Assembly (NCBI GenBank): GCA_021851985.1
Contig: JAJZOS010000005.1
Location: 1 to 19,356, forward strand
Reading direction: 5' to 3'
Source: Microcaldota archaeon
Lineage (GTDB): Archaea; Micrarchaeota; Micrarchaeia; Micrarchaeales; CABMGC01
DNA length: 19,356 nucleotides
The notes beneath the pieces are model-generated. The model did no database searches. It had not been told where the DNA came from and was given only the letters and a program-made list of their open reading frames with translations. A program made the position numbers and the translations under genes. Below are positions 6,626-14,911 of the stretch, in pieces. The first letter of the stretch is position 1; each line of letters starts with the position of its first letter.

Positions 6626-9328
6626 ATGGTATTTAATTATCAGTGGGAATTTATGGAAGGTGGCATTGAAAGCAAGTCTTTTAACATATTTGTAGTGTCT
6701 GAGATCAACGGCGCAAAGACATACATGAATGAAGACGGACTGATAGGACTTGCGCACTATATAAAGAACCTCAAGGAGAATGAGAAGCCCGATGTCTTTG
6801 TAGTGAACGGGGGCGTGCTTCCGGAAATGCCGATAAATAGGGGAGGGGAAAGGAACAAGGACAAGTTAAGGGTGATAAGGAGCGGAGTTCAGGACCTGGA
6901 AGGCGCTGCTGCGGTCATAAAGCCGCATATTGAAAGGCTTTCATCTGCGCTTCCTGAAAATGCGGCATTTATATACGTTATGGGCAAGGCCGATGAGAAG
7001 AACCTTGAGACGCTCAAGCTTGACCTATCAAGGATGTACATGGATGCGGTCAAAAAGATAAAGCAGAAGAGATTTGAAAACATAATAGAACCGAAAATAG
7101 AAGCAATAAAAAAAGAGATAGATGCACGCAAGGAGCAGATGAAGAGCCTTTCAGAATCCAAAACCAACATACCAAGAAGGATAGAGGAAGCTGCAAACGA
7201 CCATGAAAGGGAGAGCCTTAAGAAGGAGCTGGAACGTGCGAAGCTTAACTTTAAGATCAATTCAGAGGAGCTGGATGAGCTGCAGGAAAGGAAGTCGCTG
7301 CTTGAATTATTGAATATGCAGATACACACGGAACTTGACAAGGAGAAGATAGATGAGATGCTTAATGAGACAAACAGTCAGATGACAGAGGTTACACGTA
7401 AGCTTAACGAAGCGAAGAAGGCCGAACAAAGGACCCCTGAAGAGACCGAGGAATATGAAAAGCTAAGATCGGATATAAAGGCGATAGGAAACAGGCAAAA
7501 AGCCTTGACAAAAAGGTATAATGAAGCGGTTTCCAGAACTGCGTCTAAGGAATTGATGGTGAATAGCGCAGGCATACACATGTTTACGGGGCACATACCC
7601 CTACCTAAAGATGTGAATGACATTGTTGACCGATTAGCCGAAAATAATTATAGGACGATACTAAAGAACGCAATAGGAAGGACGAGAAAGGTAACAATCC
7701 AGGAAGAGAAGCTGTCAATTTACCGCAATAAAATCAACGGGTTTGAATTTAACGTGATAATCACGGATGGTCTCGGAATATCTTCAAGTAAATACAAGAA
7801 GAGCAGCAATACGGCATTTGTAAGAGAGGCATACGTGACATTTAAAGGAATGGAGGAGGAGAAAAGAAAGATAGACAACACGCCGCTGAATGTGCTTATC
7901 GGATCTAGAAACGGATATAGCTCCTTTTCGATGGAAGCCTGGGAAAACCAGTCAAGCACTGTTGTTGCTGCCTTGTCAAAAGGCCCATTCTTCTCCGTTG
8001 CAGAGAGCACGAAAACCTACCTTAACAGAGTAAAAACCGATGAATCTGACGGATCCAAAATGCTACTTGACCAGAGTGCCAGCGTGGTGCAAGTGCATGG
8101 AGACGGATCCGTTGCACACAAGACCTTGGGGGTGCCCCTGCTAAAGGAAGAAAGAATAAAAGATGATATAGAGCAGGCAGGCGCTGCTGAACAGCTTGTC
8201 AAGGCACTTGGCGAAGGCACGCATGAGAAAGTGGCTGGCCACGACCCTGAACTTGAGAGGACCATATTATCCAGCAAAAGGCCTTCGGAGATAAAGGACG
8301 GAGACCTTGCATATGCAGATGAAAAGCTTATTTTATCGTTGGTGCCTAATGCCAAAGACAAAATGCCCGAAGCTGCAGAGGAGATAAAAGTTGCAGTAAT
8401 CACAGATGCCCATGTAGGTAATTATGGAAGCATTGAAATGCTTAGAGCAGCAGCAAAAGACGCTCTTAACAAGAAGGTCGATATGCTTGTGCTTGACGGA
8501 GATAATATAGAAGGAAACCTCGGCAACTTCAAGTATGTGGAAAGACCGGAGGCAAATACGGAAATAATGACAGAATATGTGAGCTGGCTTAAGAATAAAG
8601 GTCTGAATGAAGATGAGATAATGCGCGCCAAGCTTGAAAGGTACGAAAGGCAGGATAAAAACGTGCTTTCCAACATAGATTCCCAGGCTGCAGTATTCGT
8701 AGAATCAGTTAAGGAATTAGTATTGGATGTTGTTTCAAGAGGGGGATATGTAGCCATAATATCAGGCAACCACTACAATAAGACCCACAGGGATGGGCAG
8801 CACGACGAAGCAACAATGCTGAAAGCGCATATAGACATGCTGCTTGAAGGGTTTGAGAAGTCCGGAAAGCTCCCTGATGACTGGAAAACGCATGTAAAGA
8901 CCGGAAGCGGAAGCGACATAGCCGCAGAAACGTTCTGGTTCAATGGAATTGAATTTAACCTGAGGCATTCGCATCCTGCAAAGGAGCATGGCATAGAGGC
9001 CTTCCTTGAAGCGCAGAGAAGCGGGGCGCAGGCGGTAGTTGGAGGCCATTGGCATGAATCCAAAGAGGTTACAACAAAGAATTCAGTAGTTGCTGAAGGG
9101 CCTACGATGCAGAATACGGCTACAAACCCACACAACAAGACCTTGCATATTCCATTCCTTTCTGAAGACAAGCTGAATGGATACCTGTTCATGAACATGA
9201 AGGCGCATGACGGAAAATTGATAGAGACGACTTACGCCCCTATACTGAGGGATCAGCTTAAGTCCAGCGAGCCTTATTGGGACAGGTTCCTCAAGGAAAG
9301 GAGAATGATGCAAAAGGTAAAGGCTTGA
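6626..9328 (+). CDS. large calcineurin-like metallophosphoesterase with coiled-coil insertion
   Basis: A 900-residue soluble protein. The C-terminal part (about 588-880) has the metal-binding motifs of a calcineurin-like phosphoesterase in order: TDAHVGN (D594, H596), LDGDNIEG (about 625), SGNHYNK (about 714), RHSHP (about 780) and GGHWH (about 807). Such enzymes cut phosphodiester or phosphoester bonds with two metal ions, and Mre11/SbcD nucleases are relatives. Residues about 140-310 are a charged Lys/Glu-rich coiled coil. The N-terminal region (about 19-70 and 312-440) resembles a second phosphoesterase lobe whose catalytic residues are lost (VVSEING, VVNGGV, IGSRNGY). An ATG at 6653 is an alternative start, favoured by the TATA-like ATTTAAAAAG at 6610-6619, which lies too close to 6626. 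Substrate unknown. Confidence 0.85.
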   Translation: MVFNYQWEFMEGGIESKSFNIFVVSEINGAKTYMNEDGLIGLAHYIKNLKENEKPDVFVVNGGVLPEMPINRGGERNKDKLRVIRSGVQDLEGAAAVIKPHIERLSSALPENAAFIYVMGKADEKNLETLKLDLSRMYMDAVKKIKQKRFENIIEPKIEAIKKEIDARKEQMKSLSESKTNIPRRIEEAANDHERESLKKELERAKLNFKINSEELDELQERKSLLELLNMQIHTELDKEKIDEMLNETNSQMTEVTRKLNEAKKAEQRTPEETEEYEKLRSDIKAIGNRQKALTKRYNEAVSRTASKELMVNSAGIHMFTGHIPLPKDVNDIVDRLAENNYRTILKNAIGRTRKVTIQEEKLSIYRNKINGFEFNVIITDGLGISSSKYKKSSNTAFVREAYVTFKGMEEEKRKIDNTPLNVLIGSRNGYSSFSMEAWENQSSTVVAALSKGPFFSVAESTKTYLNRVKTDESDGSKMLLDQSASVVQVHGDGSVAHKTLGVPLLKEERIKDDIEQAGAAEQLVKALGEGTHEKVAGHDPELERTILSSKRPSEIKDGDLAYADEKLILSLVPNAKDKMPEAAEEIKVAVITDAHVGNYGSIEMLRAAAKDALNKKVDMLVLDGDNIEGNLGNFKYVERPEANTEIMTEYVSWLKNKGLNEDEIMRAKLERYERQDKNVLSNIDSQAAVFVESVKELVLDVVSRGGYVAIISGNHYNKTHRDGQHDEATMLKAHIDMLLEGFEKSGKLPDDWKTHVKTGSGSDIAAETFWFNGIEFNLRHSHPAKEHGIEAFLEAQRSGAQAVVGGHWHESKEVTTKNSVVAEGPTMQNTATNPHNKTLHIPFLSEDKLNGYLFMNMKAHDGKLIETTYAPILRDQLKSSEPYWDRFLKERRMMQKVKA

Positions 9329-9348
9329 AGCAGTGTCGCTGCTTTTGT
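9328..9348 (+). terminator. hairpin plus T-run after the metallophosphoesterase gene
   Basis: AAGCAG-TGTCG-CTGCTT forms a perfect 6-base-pair stem starting at the stop codon and runs into TTTTG. It resembles an intrinsic terminator for the plus-strand gene. Confidence 0.4.
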
Positions 9349-9392
9349 TAACCTGGCCATACTGCATACCATAACAAGTACCAGTCAAATTA

Positions 9393-9890
9393 TTAGCGCT
9401 TTCTTCGGGGCGGATATGCCAAGCCTGCATAGAAATAGATAAGTGCAAGATTTATTAGAACCATTCCTGAAATTATCCAGGTCTGATACGTGCTGATTAT
9501 TGATATCAATCCTATCGCCTCAAAAGTGTTGATTCCGAAGAAGAGAAGTAAAGATGCTAGTATTGGAAATTCGCAGCCGCAGCTCACGACAAGGCCTCCA
9601 ACTGAAGGGAGAAGCACACTGAATATGCCGCCTGTCGCGCCAGAAAGCTTCCTTGATAATGAGTGCATTACCGTAAAAACACTTATCGATAGGAGGATTC
9701 CTGAAGTAGCCACTAGCGCATATATGTAATATTGAGGTATGAAGAATATGAGCAAGCCATGATTAGAGGAAGCAACAAGATATTCAAACAGGAAATAGAA
9801 TATTATTGCAGCCGCAACTGCAAGTACAACATAAACAGGTGACTCGAATATCCTCTTCAGGGCGATAAGCCGCCTGCTGCTCTTGATCAT
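9393..9890 (-). CDS. polytopic membrane protein with a CGC motif
   Basis: A 165-residue integral membrane protein with four to five predicted membrane segments: about 18-40, 46-68, 82-104, 106-125 and 132-158. The notable feature is VSCGCEFP near residues 103-110, two cysteines one residue apart at a membrane segment. The family is not recognised. It starts 5 bases after the stop of the DUF929 gene, with GTGAT just before the ATG, so the two are probably one operon. Because DUF929 is thioredoxin-like, I infer that this protein could be its membrane redox partner or could bind a metal or haem. That role is speculative. Confidence 0.7.
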   Translation of the reverse strand: MIKSSRRLIALKRIFESPVYVVLAVAAAIIFYFLFEYLVASSNHGLLIFFIPQYYIYALVATSGILLSISVFTVMHSLSRKLSGATGGIFSVLLPSVGGLVVSCGCEFPILASLLLFFGINTFEAIGLISIISTYQTWIISGMVLINLALIYFYAGLAYPPRRKR

Positions 9891-9895
9891 CTAAA

Positions 9896-10933
9896 TCACT
9901 TGAATGCGGTTTCGATCTCCTGTATTGAAGGCAGGGAGCATACGGAGGCAGAGTTGCCTATAGACTTGCAGATTGCTGCCGTGTAAACGTCTGCAGCGGC
10001 ATATTCCGTCCATGCAAACTGGTCAGAAGGATGTGCAAGCTGCGAGAATACCTGTGCATGGGTCATGTATGACAGCGCCACTGTCCCGCTAGTAGGAGTC
10101 GAATTTCCGAAATCAGCAGCATCTGCGCCCTCAAATTGATAATTGCCCCATATAGTATACGGGGTGCCGGTGAATGCGGTTGCATTCCTTGAGCTAAGAT
10201 TGATTATATAATCAAAGGCATTTACATATGTCTGGTTGCCGCGCGCCTTTATGTTTGAGAGCATCTGCGGCATGGTGTTTAGGTTGAATCCACCGGTTAT
10301 CGGCTTTACATCGTCTATTGAAAAGAAATTTATGTACCTGCTTGAATAGTAATTGCCTATCGTAGTTGTTGAAGTGTTGTAGTCAAGCGAAGTCCAGTAC
10401 AATGTGGGCACATCGCCGTCATTAAGGGATGAATACCCGATAAAAAGTTTTGAGAAGTTGCCGAACCTTGAGAGAGCAAGAGCCATCGCCCACCTGTTTT
10501 CCCCGCAGAATATGCATGTTATAGAGCCAAGGTATACGACGGATGTTTTGTTATTGTAAGTGAATGAGGTGACGGCATTTGTTTTCGTGAAGATTGGATT
10601 GGAAATCGACCCGTTAAGGTACATCAAGCCTGCAGTCTCAAAATATGAATTGGGCGCATTGTTTATAACGGAGAGCTGGGTCGAATTAAGAGGGTCGTCT
10701 ATTCCCGCAAATGTGGGAAACTTTGAGGTTTGCGCCGTAGTATTGTTTGCAGCTGTAGTTACGTGAGAAGAAAGCAAGGAGTAAAAGCCAGGAGTGACCA
10801 CATATATTGAATATATAGAGATGAATATGGCGATTATGCCTAGCACGAGAGATATTGACGTTATGAGCCTGAGCTGCTTGACGGTCTTCTGGTATTTCTC
10901 AATTGCGCGGCTGGAATTGTTGTTTTTAGGCAT
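9896..10933 (-). CDS. DUF929-family membrane-anchored thioredoxin-like protein
   Basis: A 345-residue protein with one N-terminal membrane anchor (about residues 22-46) and a large domain expected outside the cell. The block VVYLGSITCIFCGENRWAMA followed by LSRFGNF is the hallmark of DUF929 (known from Sulfolobales and Thermoplasmata), with a thioredoxin-like C-x2-C (CIFC). A second pair of cysteines lies near the C-terminus (AICKS and SVCSL). I count about ten N-x-S/T sequons in the outer part, which suits a heavily N-glycosylated surface protein. Probable role: disulfide exchange outside the membrane. The downstream CGC membrane protein is likely in the same operon. The promoter is divergent from deoC, with a TATA element about 24 bases before the ATG. 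Confidence 0.85.
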   Translation of the reverse strand: MPKNNNSSRAIEKYQKTVKQLRLITSISLVLGIIAIFISIYSIYVVTPGFYSLLSSHVTTAANNTTAQTSKFPTFAGIDDPLNSTQLSVINNAPNSYFETAGLMYLNGSISNPIFTKTNAVTSFTYNNKTSVVYLGSITCIFCGENRWAMALALSRFGNFSKLFIGYSSLNDGDVPTLYWTSLDYNTSTTTIGNYYSSRYINFFSIDDVKPITGGFNLNTMPQMLSNIKARGNQTYVNAFDYIINLSSRNATAFTGTPYTIWGNYQFEGADAADFGNSTPTSGTVALSYMTHAQVFSQLAHPSDQFAWTEYAAADVYTAAICKSIGNSASVCSLPSIQEIETAFK

Positions 10934-10952
10934 GGCACCATTTTAAACTCCT

Positions 10953-10961
10953 AGTATAATG
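10953..10961 (-). promoter_or_regulatory. TATA box of the DUF929 operon
   Basis: On the minus strand this reads CATTATACT. Its centre is about 24 bases before the ATG at 10933, consistent with a leaderless transcript. Confidence 0.45.
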
Positions 10962-10969
10962 AAATGGAC

Positions 10970-10979
10970 TTTTTATATT
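10970..10979 (+). promoter_or_regulatory. TATA box of deoC
   Basis: TTTTTATATT predicts transcription from about position 11000. That excludes the TTG at 10978 as the deoC start and favours TTG 11011 or ATG 11047. Confidence 0.5.
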
Positions 10980-11010
10980 GTTTTCTGTTCAAATCAATTA
11001 TGGTAATATA

Positions 11011-11787
11011 TTGCAAGAATCAGGGACAATAAATCCGGCAAGAAAGATGATGGGGCTCATAGACCACACGCTACTGAAGCCATACTCTACAGCCGCGCAG
11101 GTAGAGTCATTGATAGACGAAGCTGCAAAGCTCGGAACATATTCAGTGTGCATAGCGCCTTTGTATGCCAGGCTTGCAAGAGAAAGGATCAATAGCAGAA
11201 AATATGATCTTAGGCTTGCTGTGGTGGTGGACTTTCCTCTTGGTGCGATGAATACTGAGGAAAGGAACGGAGTGATAAAATCTCTTGTAAATATTGCTGA
11301 CGAGATAGACATTGTGGTCCAGATAGGCACAGCGAAATCAGGGAGGTTCGGCGATGTCTTAAGCGATCTAAAATCGGTATCTGGTGAAGCACATGCAGGA
11401 AACATGAAAATCAAGGTAATAACTGAGGATGCTTATCTCACAGGGGAGGAAAAACCTAAAGTTTATGAAGCAGTATTCATGTCCGGCGCTGATTTCATAA
11501 AGACCAGCACAGGATTCGCTGATGAAGCATATGCAAAGTCCATAGGAAACAGGACATCGGGGGCAGACATAGACAATGTCAAGCTCATGAATGACATATC
11601 CAAGAGGCTTGGGAAAGGGAATGTTGGCATAAAAGTTTCAGGAGGCGTGCGCACATACCAGCAGATACTTGACTTCATTGAAGCTTCCGGAAGAAAACCG
11701 GATCCTTTGCAATTTAGGGTAGGCGCAAGCGGGACTGCAGCAATACATGAAGAGATAATGAAGCTTGCCAAGCTGCACAAATCATGA
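11011..11787 (+). CDS. deoC: deoxyribose-phosphate aldolase
   Basis: Cleaves 2-deoxyribose 5-phosphate to glyceraldehyde 3-phosphate and acetaldehyde in deoxynucleoside salvage. Family motifs are clear: LIDHTLLKP near the N-terminus, VVVDFPLGA, EIDIVVQIG, then DFIKTSTGF carrying the Schiff-base lysine (about K164 from this start), VGIKVSGGVRT carrying the second active-site lysine (about K208), and FRVGASG for phosphate binding. Length (about 258 residues) suits the family. The start is uncertain: TTG 11011 or ATG 11047 lie downstream of the predicted transcript start, while the longest frame would begin at TTG 10978. It is convergent with the aminotransferase gene; both end in the palindrome TCATGA. 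Confidence 0.95.
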   Translation: MQESGTINPARKMMGLIDHTLLKPYSTAAQVESLIDEAAKLGTYSVCIAPLYARLARERINSRKYDLRLAVVVDFPLGAMNTEERNGVIKSLVNIADEIDIVVQIGTAKSGRFGDVLSDLKSVSGEAHAGNMKIKVITEDAYLTGEEKPKVYEAVFMSGADFIKTSTGFADEAYAKSIGNRTSGADIDNVKLMNDISKRLGKGNVGIKVSGGVRTYQQILDFIEASGRKPDPLQFRVGASGTAAIHEEIMKLAKLHKS

Positions 11788-13113
11788 GCGGCGCTTTTGA
11801 TTCCTGTCCGCATTGCTTATTGAAGTCTCTAATATATCGAGCCCTTCTTCAAGGTTTTTGATTGATATGGTTATCGGAGGTATTATCCTGAGTGTCGATG
11901 CTCCGCATGGAAGCATGACAAGGCCATTGTTGAACGCCTCTACTACGACTTCGTCCCTTTCCTTGGGAGCAGGCTCCTTGGACTTCTTGTCCTTCACGAA
12001 CTCTATTCCTATCATGAAGCCCAATCCTCTCACGTCGCCGATTATCTCATACTTGTCCTTCATCTTGTTTAGCCTGTCCAGGACAATCCTGCCTTTCTCA
12101 GTGGCCTGCATCTCTATGCTTGACAGGTTTTTCTTAAGGTATCTAAGTTGGGCGTTTGCGGCTGCGACTGCCGCGAGGTTGCCGCCATATGTGTTGGAGT
12201 GCGCGCCTTCGGGCACATCTCCTAGCGAACTCCTTGTTATCGTAGCACCTATTGGCAAGCCGCCCCCCATGGACTTGGCCATAGTATAGATATCGGCAGT
12301 GACTCCGAAATTATCCATCGCCAGGAATTTGCCGGTCCTCATATAGCCTGCCTGCACTTCATCAGATACAAGTATTATGCCATTGTCGTCTGCAATATTC
12401 CTTATTTCCTTTATGAAATCTTTAGGAGGCACTATATAGCCTCCTTCCCCCTGAACCGGCTCTATGAATATGGCTGCGACCTCTTTTGGAGGAACCTCCT
12501 TTCCGAGCGCATTCTTCTTTATGTAATCAACACATTCAAGACCGCATGAAGGATACTCCTTGCCGAACGGGCACCTGTAGCAGTATGCATAAGGAACGTG
12601 GACAGTGGAATTGAACGGGCCGAAGTGCTCCCTCTGGACAAGCTTTGATGATGTTATCGACAAGGAACCGTGTGTTCTTCCGTGGAATGAGTTGTAGAAG
12701 CCGATAAGGTACTGCCTCTTTGTGAACAGCTTTGAGTATTTTATTGCGGCTTCATTTGCCTCAGTACCGGAATTGGAGAAGAACACCTTGCCAAACCCTT
12801 TTGGAAACATTGTCAGGAGATTTTCCGCGAAGCTTACCGGAATCTCCGAATAAAAATCGGTGAATGCTGCATGCATAAGCACGTCTGCCTGCTTCTTCAC
12901 GGCCTCCCTGACTTCCTTGTTGGCATTTATGCCGAAATTGTATACCGCTATCAGCGATGAGAAGTCTATGAACTTGTTGCCAGATACATCGTATATGAAG
13001 TCCCCATCTCCTTTCTCTATAACAAGCGGGACATCGCCTCGGGTCGTAGTCATCATTACTTTGCCGTCTCGCTTGATTATCGATTTTATCTTCTCTGTGA
13101 TCTTGAACTTCAT
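11782..13113 (-). CDS. class III PLP-dependent aminotransferase (4-aminobutyrate aminotransferase / racemase type)
   Basis: Cytosolic PLP enzyme of 443 residues, which transfers amino groups or racemises amino acids. Visible motifs: SGTEA (115-119), NSFHGRT (141-147), DEVQAGYMRTG (251-261) and the PLP lysine K280 in MAKSMGGGLPIGA. The four-cysteine segment YCYRCPFG...PSCGLEC (178-194) is typical of archaeal homologues annotated as 4-aminobutyrate or ornithine aminotransferases, some of which are amino-acid racemases in Thermococcales. The exact substrate cannot be told from sequence. The TATA element at 13144-13151 predicts a leader of only a few bases. The gene overlaps deoC by 6 bases tail to tail. 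Confidence 0.92.
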   Translation of the reverse strand: MKFKITEKIKSIIKRDGKVMMTTTRGDVPLVIEKGDGDFIYDVSGNKFIDFSSLIAVYNFGINANKEVREAVKKQADVLMHAAFTDFYSEIPVSFAENLLTMFPKGFGKVFFSNSGTEANEAAIKYSKLFTKRQYLIGFYNSFHGRTHGSLSITSSKLVQREHFGPFNSTVHVPYAYCYRCPFGKEYPSCGLECVDYIKKNALGKEVPPKEVAAIFIEPVQGEGGYIVPPKDFIKEIRNIADDNGIILVSDEVQAGYMRTGKFLAMDNFGVTADIYTMAKSMGGGLPIGATITRSSLGDVPEGAHSNTYGGNLAAVAAANAQLRYLKKNLSSIEMQATEKGRIVLDRLNKMKDKYEIIGDVRGLGFMIGIEFVKDKKSKEPAPKERDEVVVEAFNNGLVMLPCGASTLRIIPPITISIKNLEEGLDILETSISNADRNQKRRS

Positions 13114-13142
13114 GATATTACATTATTTGATTCGGAGCAATA

Positions 13143-13153
13143 ATTTATATACA
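13143..13153. promoter_or_regulatory. near-palindromic TATA element between two divergent genes
   Basis: ATTTATATACA reads as a TATA box in both directions. It is about 34 bases before the aminotransferase ATG (13113) and about 50 bases before the ATG at 13198, so one element may serve both genes. Confidence 0.4.
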
Positions 13154-13197
13154 TGTATTTCAATCTTTGTTCTTGATGATGAAAGCCGGATGATAAA

Positions 13198-13443
13198 ATG
13201 AAAAAAATGATGAAAAAACTGCACGACAATTACAACATGTTTCTTGTACGCAATGATGAGAAGATTGCGACATTGGGTTCCGGAGGAGTTGCGGGAATGT
13301 TTCTGGCAGTTGGATTTGATAATATGGCGAACGGAAACATTGGATTTGCCGCAGTTTCGATAGCGTTTGCGGCATGGCCTGCGGCACTCACAGTATCATA
13401 TGCGAAGAAATGGCATGAACTGAAGAAGGAAATCCGTGAATAA
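13198..13443 (+). CDS. small two-TM membrane protein
   Basis: An 81-residue protein of unknown family. It has a basic N-terminus (MKKMMKKLH), two likely membrane segments (about 27-44 and 48-68) and a charged C-terminus (HELKKEIRE). GGATGATA just before the ATG can serve as a ribosome binding site. It is divergent from the aminotransferase gene. The 212 bases after it hold only a short hairpin (13558-13574) and AT-rich sequence; I see no RNA gene there. Confidence 0.65.
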   Translation: MKKMMKKLHDNYNMFLVRNDEKIATLGSGGVAGMFLAVGFDNMANGNIGFAAVSIAFAAWPAALTVSYAKKWHELKKEIRE

Positions 13444-13655
13444 ACTGCAACTAGCTTTCTGATGTCCTCTTGCCGGATTGCTTCAGACCACGCATTATGA
13501 TTGTCTCTTTCCCGCAAATAAACTTTATTATAAATTTCCAGATTGAAACAAAATAGCTCTACAATCAATGTAGAATAATGCGCATTTTGTGTTTTACTCT
13601 TTGAATAGTCTGATCGGACATCAGCATCTCAGTAAGATTCAGGTAATTACGTGCA

Positions 13656-13955
13656 TTAAGCTGCGGCTTTTGGTGGCTTCTGTTCTTTTGGTTGAGCGGA
13701 TTTCTGCACCTTTGGCTGTGCAGTGAGCTTTGATTTGTCTATTTCAAGAGCCTTTGCTAGCTGATCCTGGTCTGAAAGGGATACCTTCTCGGATATGAAC
13801 TCAAGATGCTTTACATTGCACTTCCTCTCATGCGGCCTTACAGAGCTGCGGATGTTGACAAAGTTGTCATCCAATATTTTTGTTATCACCGCCTTGCTGC
13901 CTGCATCCCTGCCAAGCTTCTTTATGCATACTCTCCCTTCTTCTATCAATGCCAT
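13656..13955 (-). CDS. rpl14e: 50S ribosomal protein L14e
   Basis: A component of the archaeal/eukaryotic large ribosomal subunit. The N-terminal half is a KOW-type fold: EEGRVCIKKLGRDAGSKAV, then a strand pair with NVKHLEF. At 99 residues it is slightly longer than many archaeal L14e because of a Lys/Pro/Ala/Gln-rich tail ending in KPPKAAA. It is the last gene of the adkA-DUF106-rpl34e-cmk cluster. A 95-base AT-rich gap precedes it and may hold its own promoter; GTGAT lies 5 bases before the ATG. The usual next gene, for a pseudouridine synthase (truB/cbf5), does not follow. Confidence 0.92.
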   Translation of the reverse strand: MALIEEGRVCIKKLGRDAGSKAVITKILDDNFVNIRSSVRPHERKCNVKHLEFISEKVSLSDQDQLAKALEIDKSKLTAQPKVQKSAQPKEQKPPKAAA

Positions 13956-14050
13956 TCTATCACATTATTAATACAAATTAATCATTTCACTTCAATAATT
14001 TGATGCAATCAATATTAAATCAACCGTAATATATACACTCCTTTATACTT

Positions 14051-14572
14051 TCACTTGAATATTTTCTTCTCTTTTATTGCTGAAAGAGATACCACCAGCT
14101 GTGATACCTGCGATATGTTAAGCCCGTCAGTATTTATAATTATATCGAATATTGAATGGTCGTTTATGTCAACGCCGTATATCTTCCTGAACCTTCTCGC
14201 ATTTGTAGTGTCCTTGTCCTTCACATATTTGCGTATGTAATCCAGGCTTTTTTTAAGCTCATGCTTCTTTCTCACGGCCCTTACCTCAGGGCTTGCATGA
14301 AGCCAGACCCTTGCGGTGGCGCCCTTTATTAGCCATGGGCTTAGCCATGTAGTCACCACACAATCAGATTCGTTTGCTTCCTTTATTATCTGCTTATCAA
14401 ATCTCCTCTCGAATTCGGGAGTGGCGTTCTTTGTGAATTTGAGCAGTTCCTCGCCAGGAAGGGCGTATTTTTTGTGCGTAGTGGAGATATGCTTTATGTT
14501 TAGCTCCCTTGCAACCTCCTCGCCTATTGTGGATTTTCCAGAACCAGTAAGCCCAGATATTGCTATTATCAT
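14051..14572 (-). CDS. cmk: archaeal cytidylate kinase
   Basis: Phosphorylates CMP/dCMP with ATP in pyrimidine nucleotide synthesis. The 173-residue protein starts with the P-loop GLTGSGKST (7-15). It has the family's TTWLSPWLI segment, an arginine-rich lid (VRAVRKKHELKK) and RRFRKIYGVDINDHSIFDI near the C-terminus, as in archaeal Cmk. It is smaller than bacterial Cmk, as expected. It lies 9 bases after rpl34e in the conserved archaeal order adk-DUF106-L34e-cmk-L14e. Confidence 0.92.
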   Translation of the reverse strand: MIIAISGLTGSGKSTIGEEVARELNIKHISTTHKKYALPGEELLKFTKNATPEFERRFDKQIIKEANESDCVVTTWLSPWLIKGATARVWLHASPEVRAVRKKHELKKSLDYIRKYVKDKDTTNARRFRKIYGVDINDHSIFDIIINTDGLNISQVSQLVVSLSAIKEKKIFK

Positions 14573-14581
14573 GGACCCAGC

Positions 14582-14902
14582 TCAGTGCGAGATCATCTGA
14601 AGCACGAATGCCTTATGTGAGATGCTTATGTCGTTTAGCTTCATTTCTCCATGCTCTATCCTGCTTGCAAGCTTTATTACGCTGCTTGTGCAGTTTGCGC
14701 ACAGGACTCCGCCGAATTTCCTAGAATTTGTTGAAGTAGATTTGCCCCTTGGACTCAGCGATATGCCATTCAGCTCATGCCTGCATATTGCGCAGTGCGG
14801 AAATGAGGGCTTCCTCCTCTCATAATGTATGACATGCCTGTTTGATTTGGTTACCCTGTCAAGCCTCCTGAAGCTTCTTGACCGGTGCATTGGTTTTGGC
14901 AT
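14582..14902 (-). CDS. rpl34e: 50S ribosomal protein L34e
   Basis: A zinc-binding protein of the archaeal large ribosomal subunit. At 106 residues it is a little longer than most archaeal L34e. The basic N-terminus (PKPMHRSRSFRRL) precedes two C-x2-C pairs, HCAIC and LCANC, which bind zinc; RKFGGVLC is characteristic. GAGGT lies 6 bases before the ATG. It sits between the DUF106 and cmk genes with gaps of 9 bases. Confidence 0.93.
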   Translation of the reverse strand: MPKPMHRSRSFRRLDRVTKSNRHVIHYERRKPSFPHCAICRHELNGISLSPRGKSTSTNSRKFGGVLCANCTSSVIKLASRIEHGEMKLNDISISHKAFVLQMISH

Positions 14903-14911
14903 ATGAATACC

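Noticed and set aside
7050..7560. Rad50/SMC-like ATPase, because of the long coiled coil
   Set aside because: No Walker A motif precedes it and no signature or Walker B motif follows it; the flanking domains look like phosphoesterase lobes.
13544..13551. ATTGAAAC, like the end of many CRISPR repeats
   Set aside because: It occurs once here with no regularly spaced copies, so there is no array.
13558..13574. Short hairpin TCTACA-ATCAA-TGTAGA in the gap after the small membrane protein
   Set aside because: A 6-base-pair stem in AT-rich sequence without a T-run or conserved context; too weak to call an RNA or terminator.
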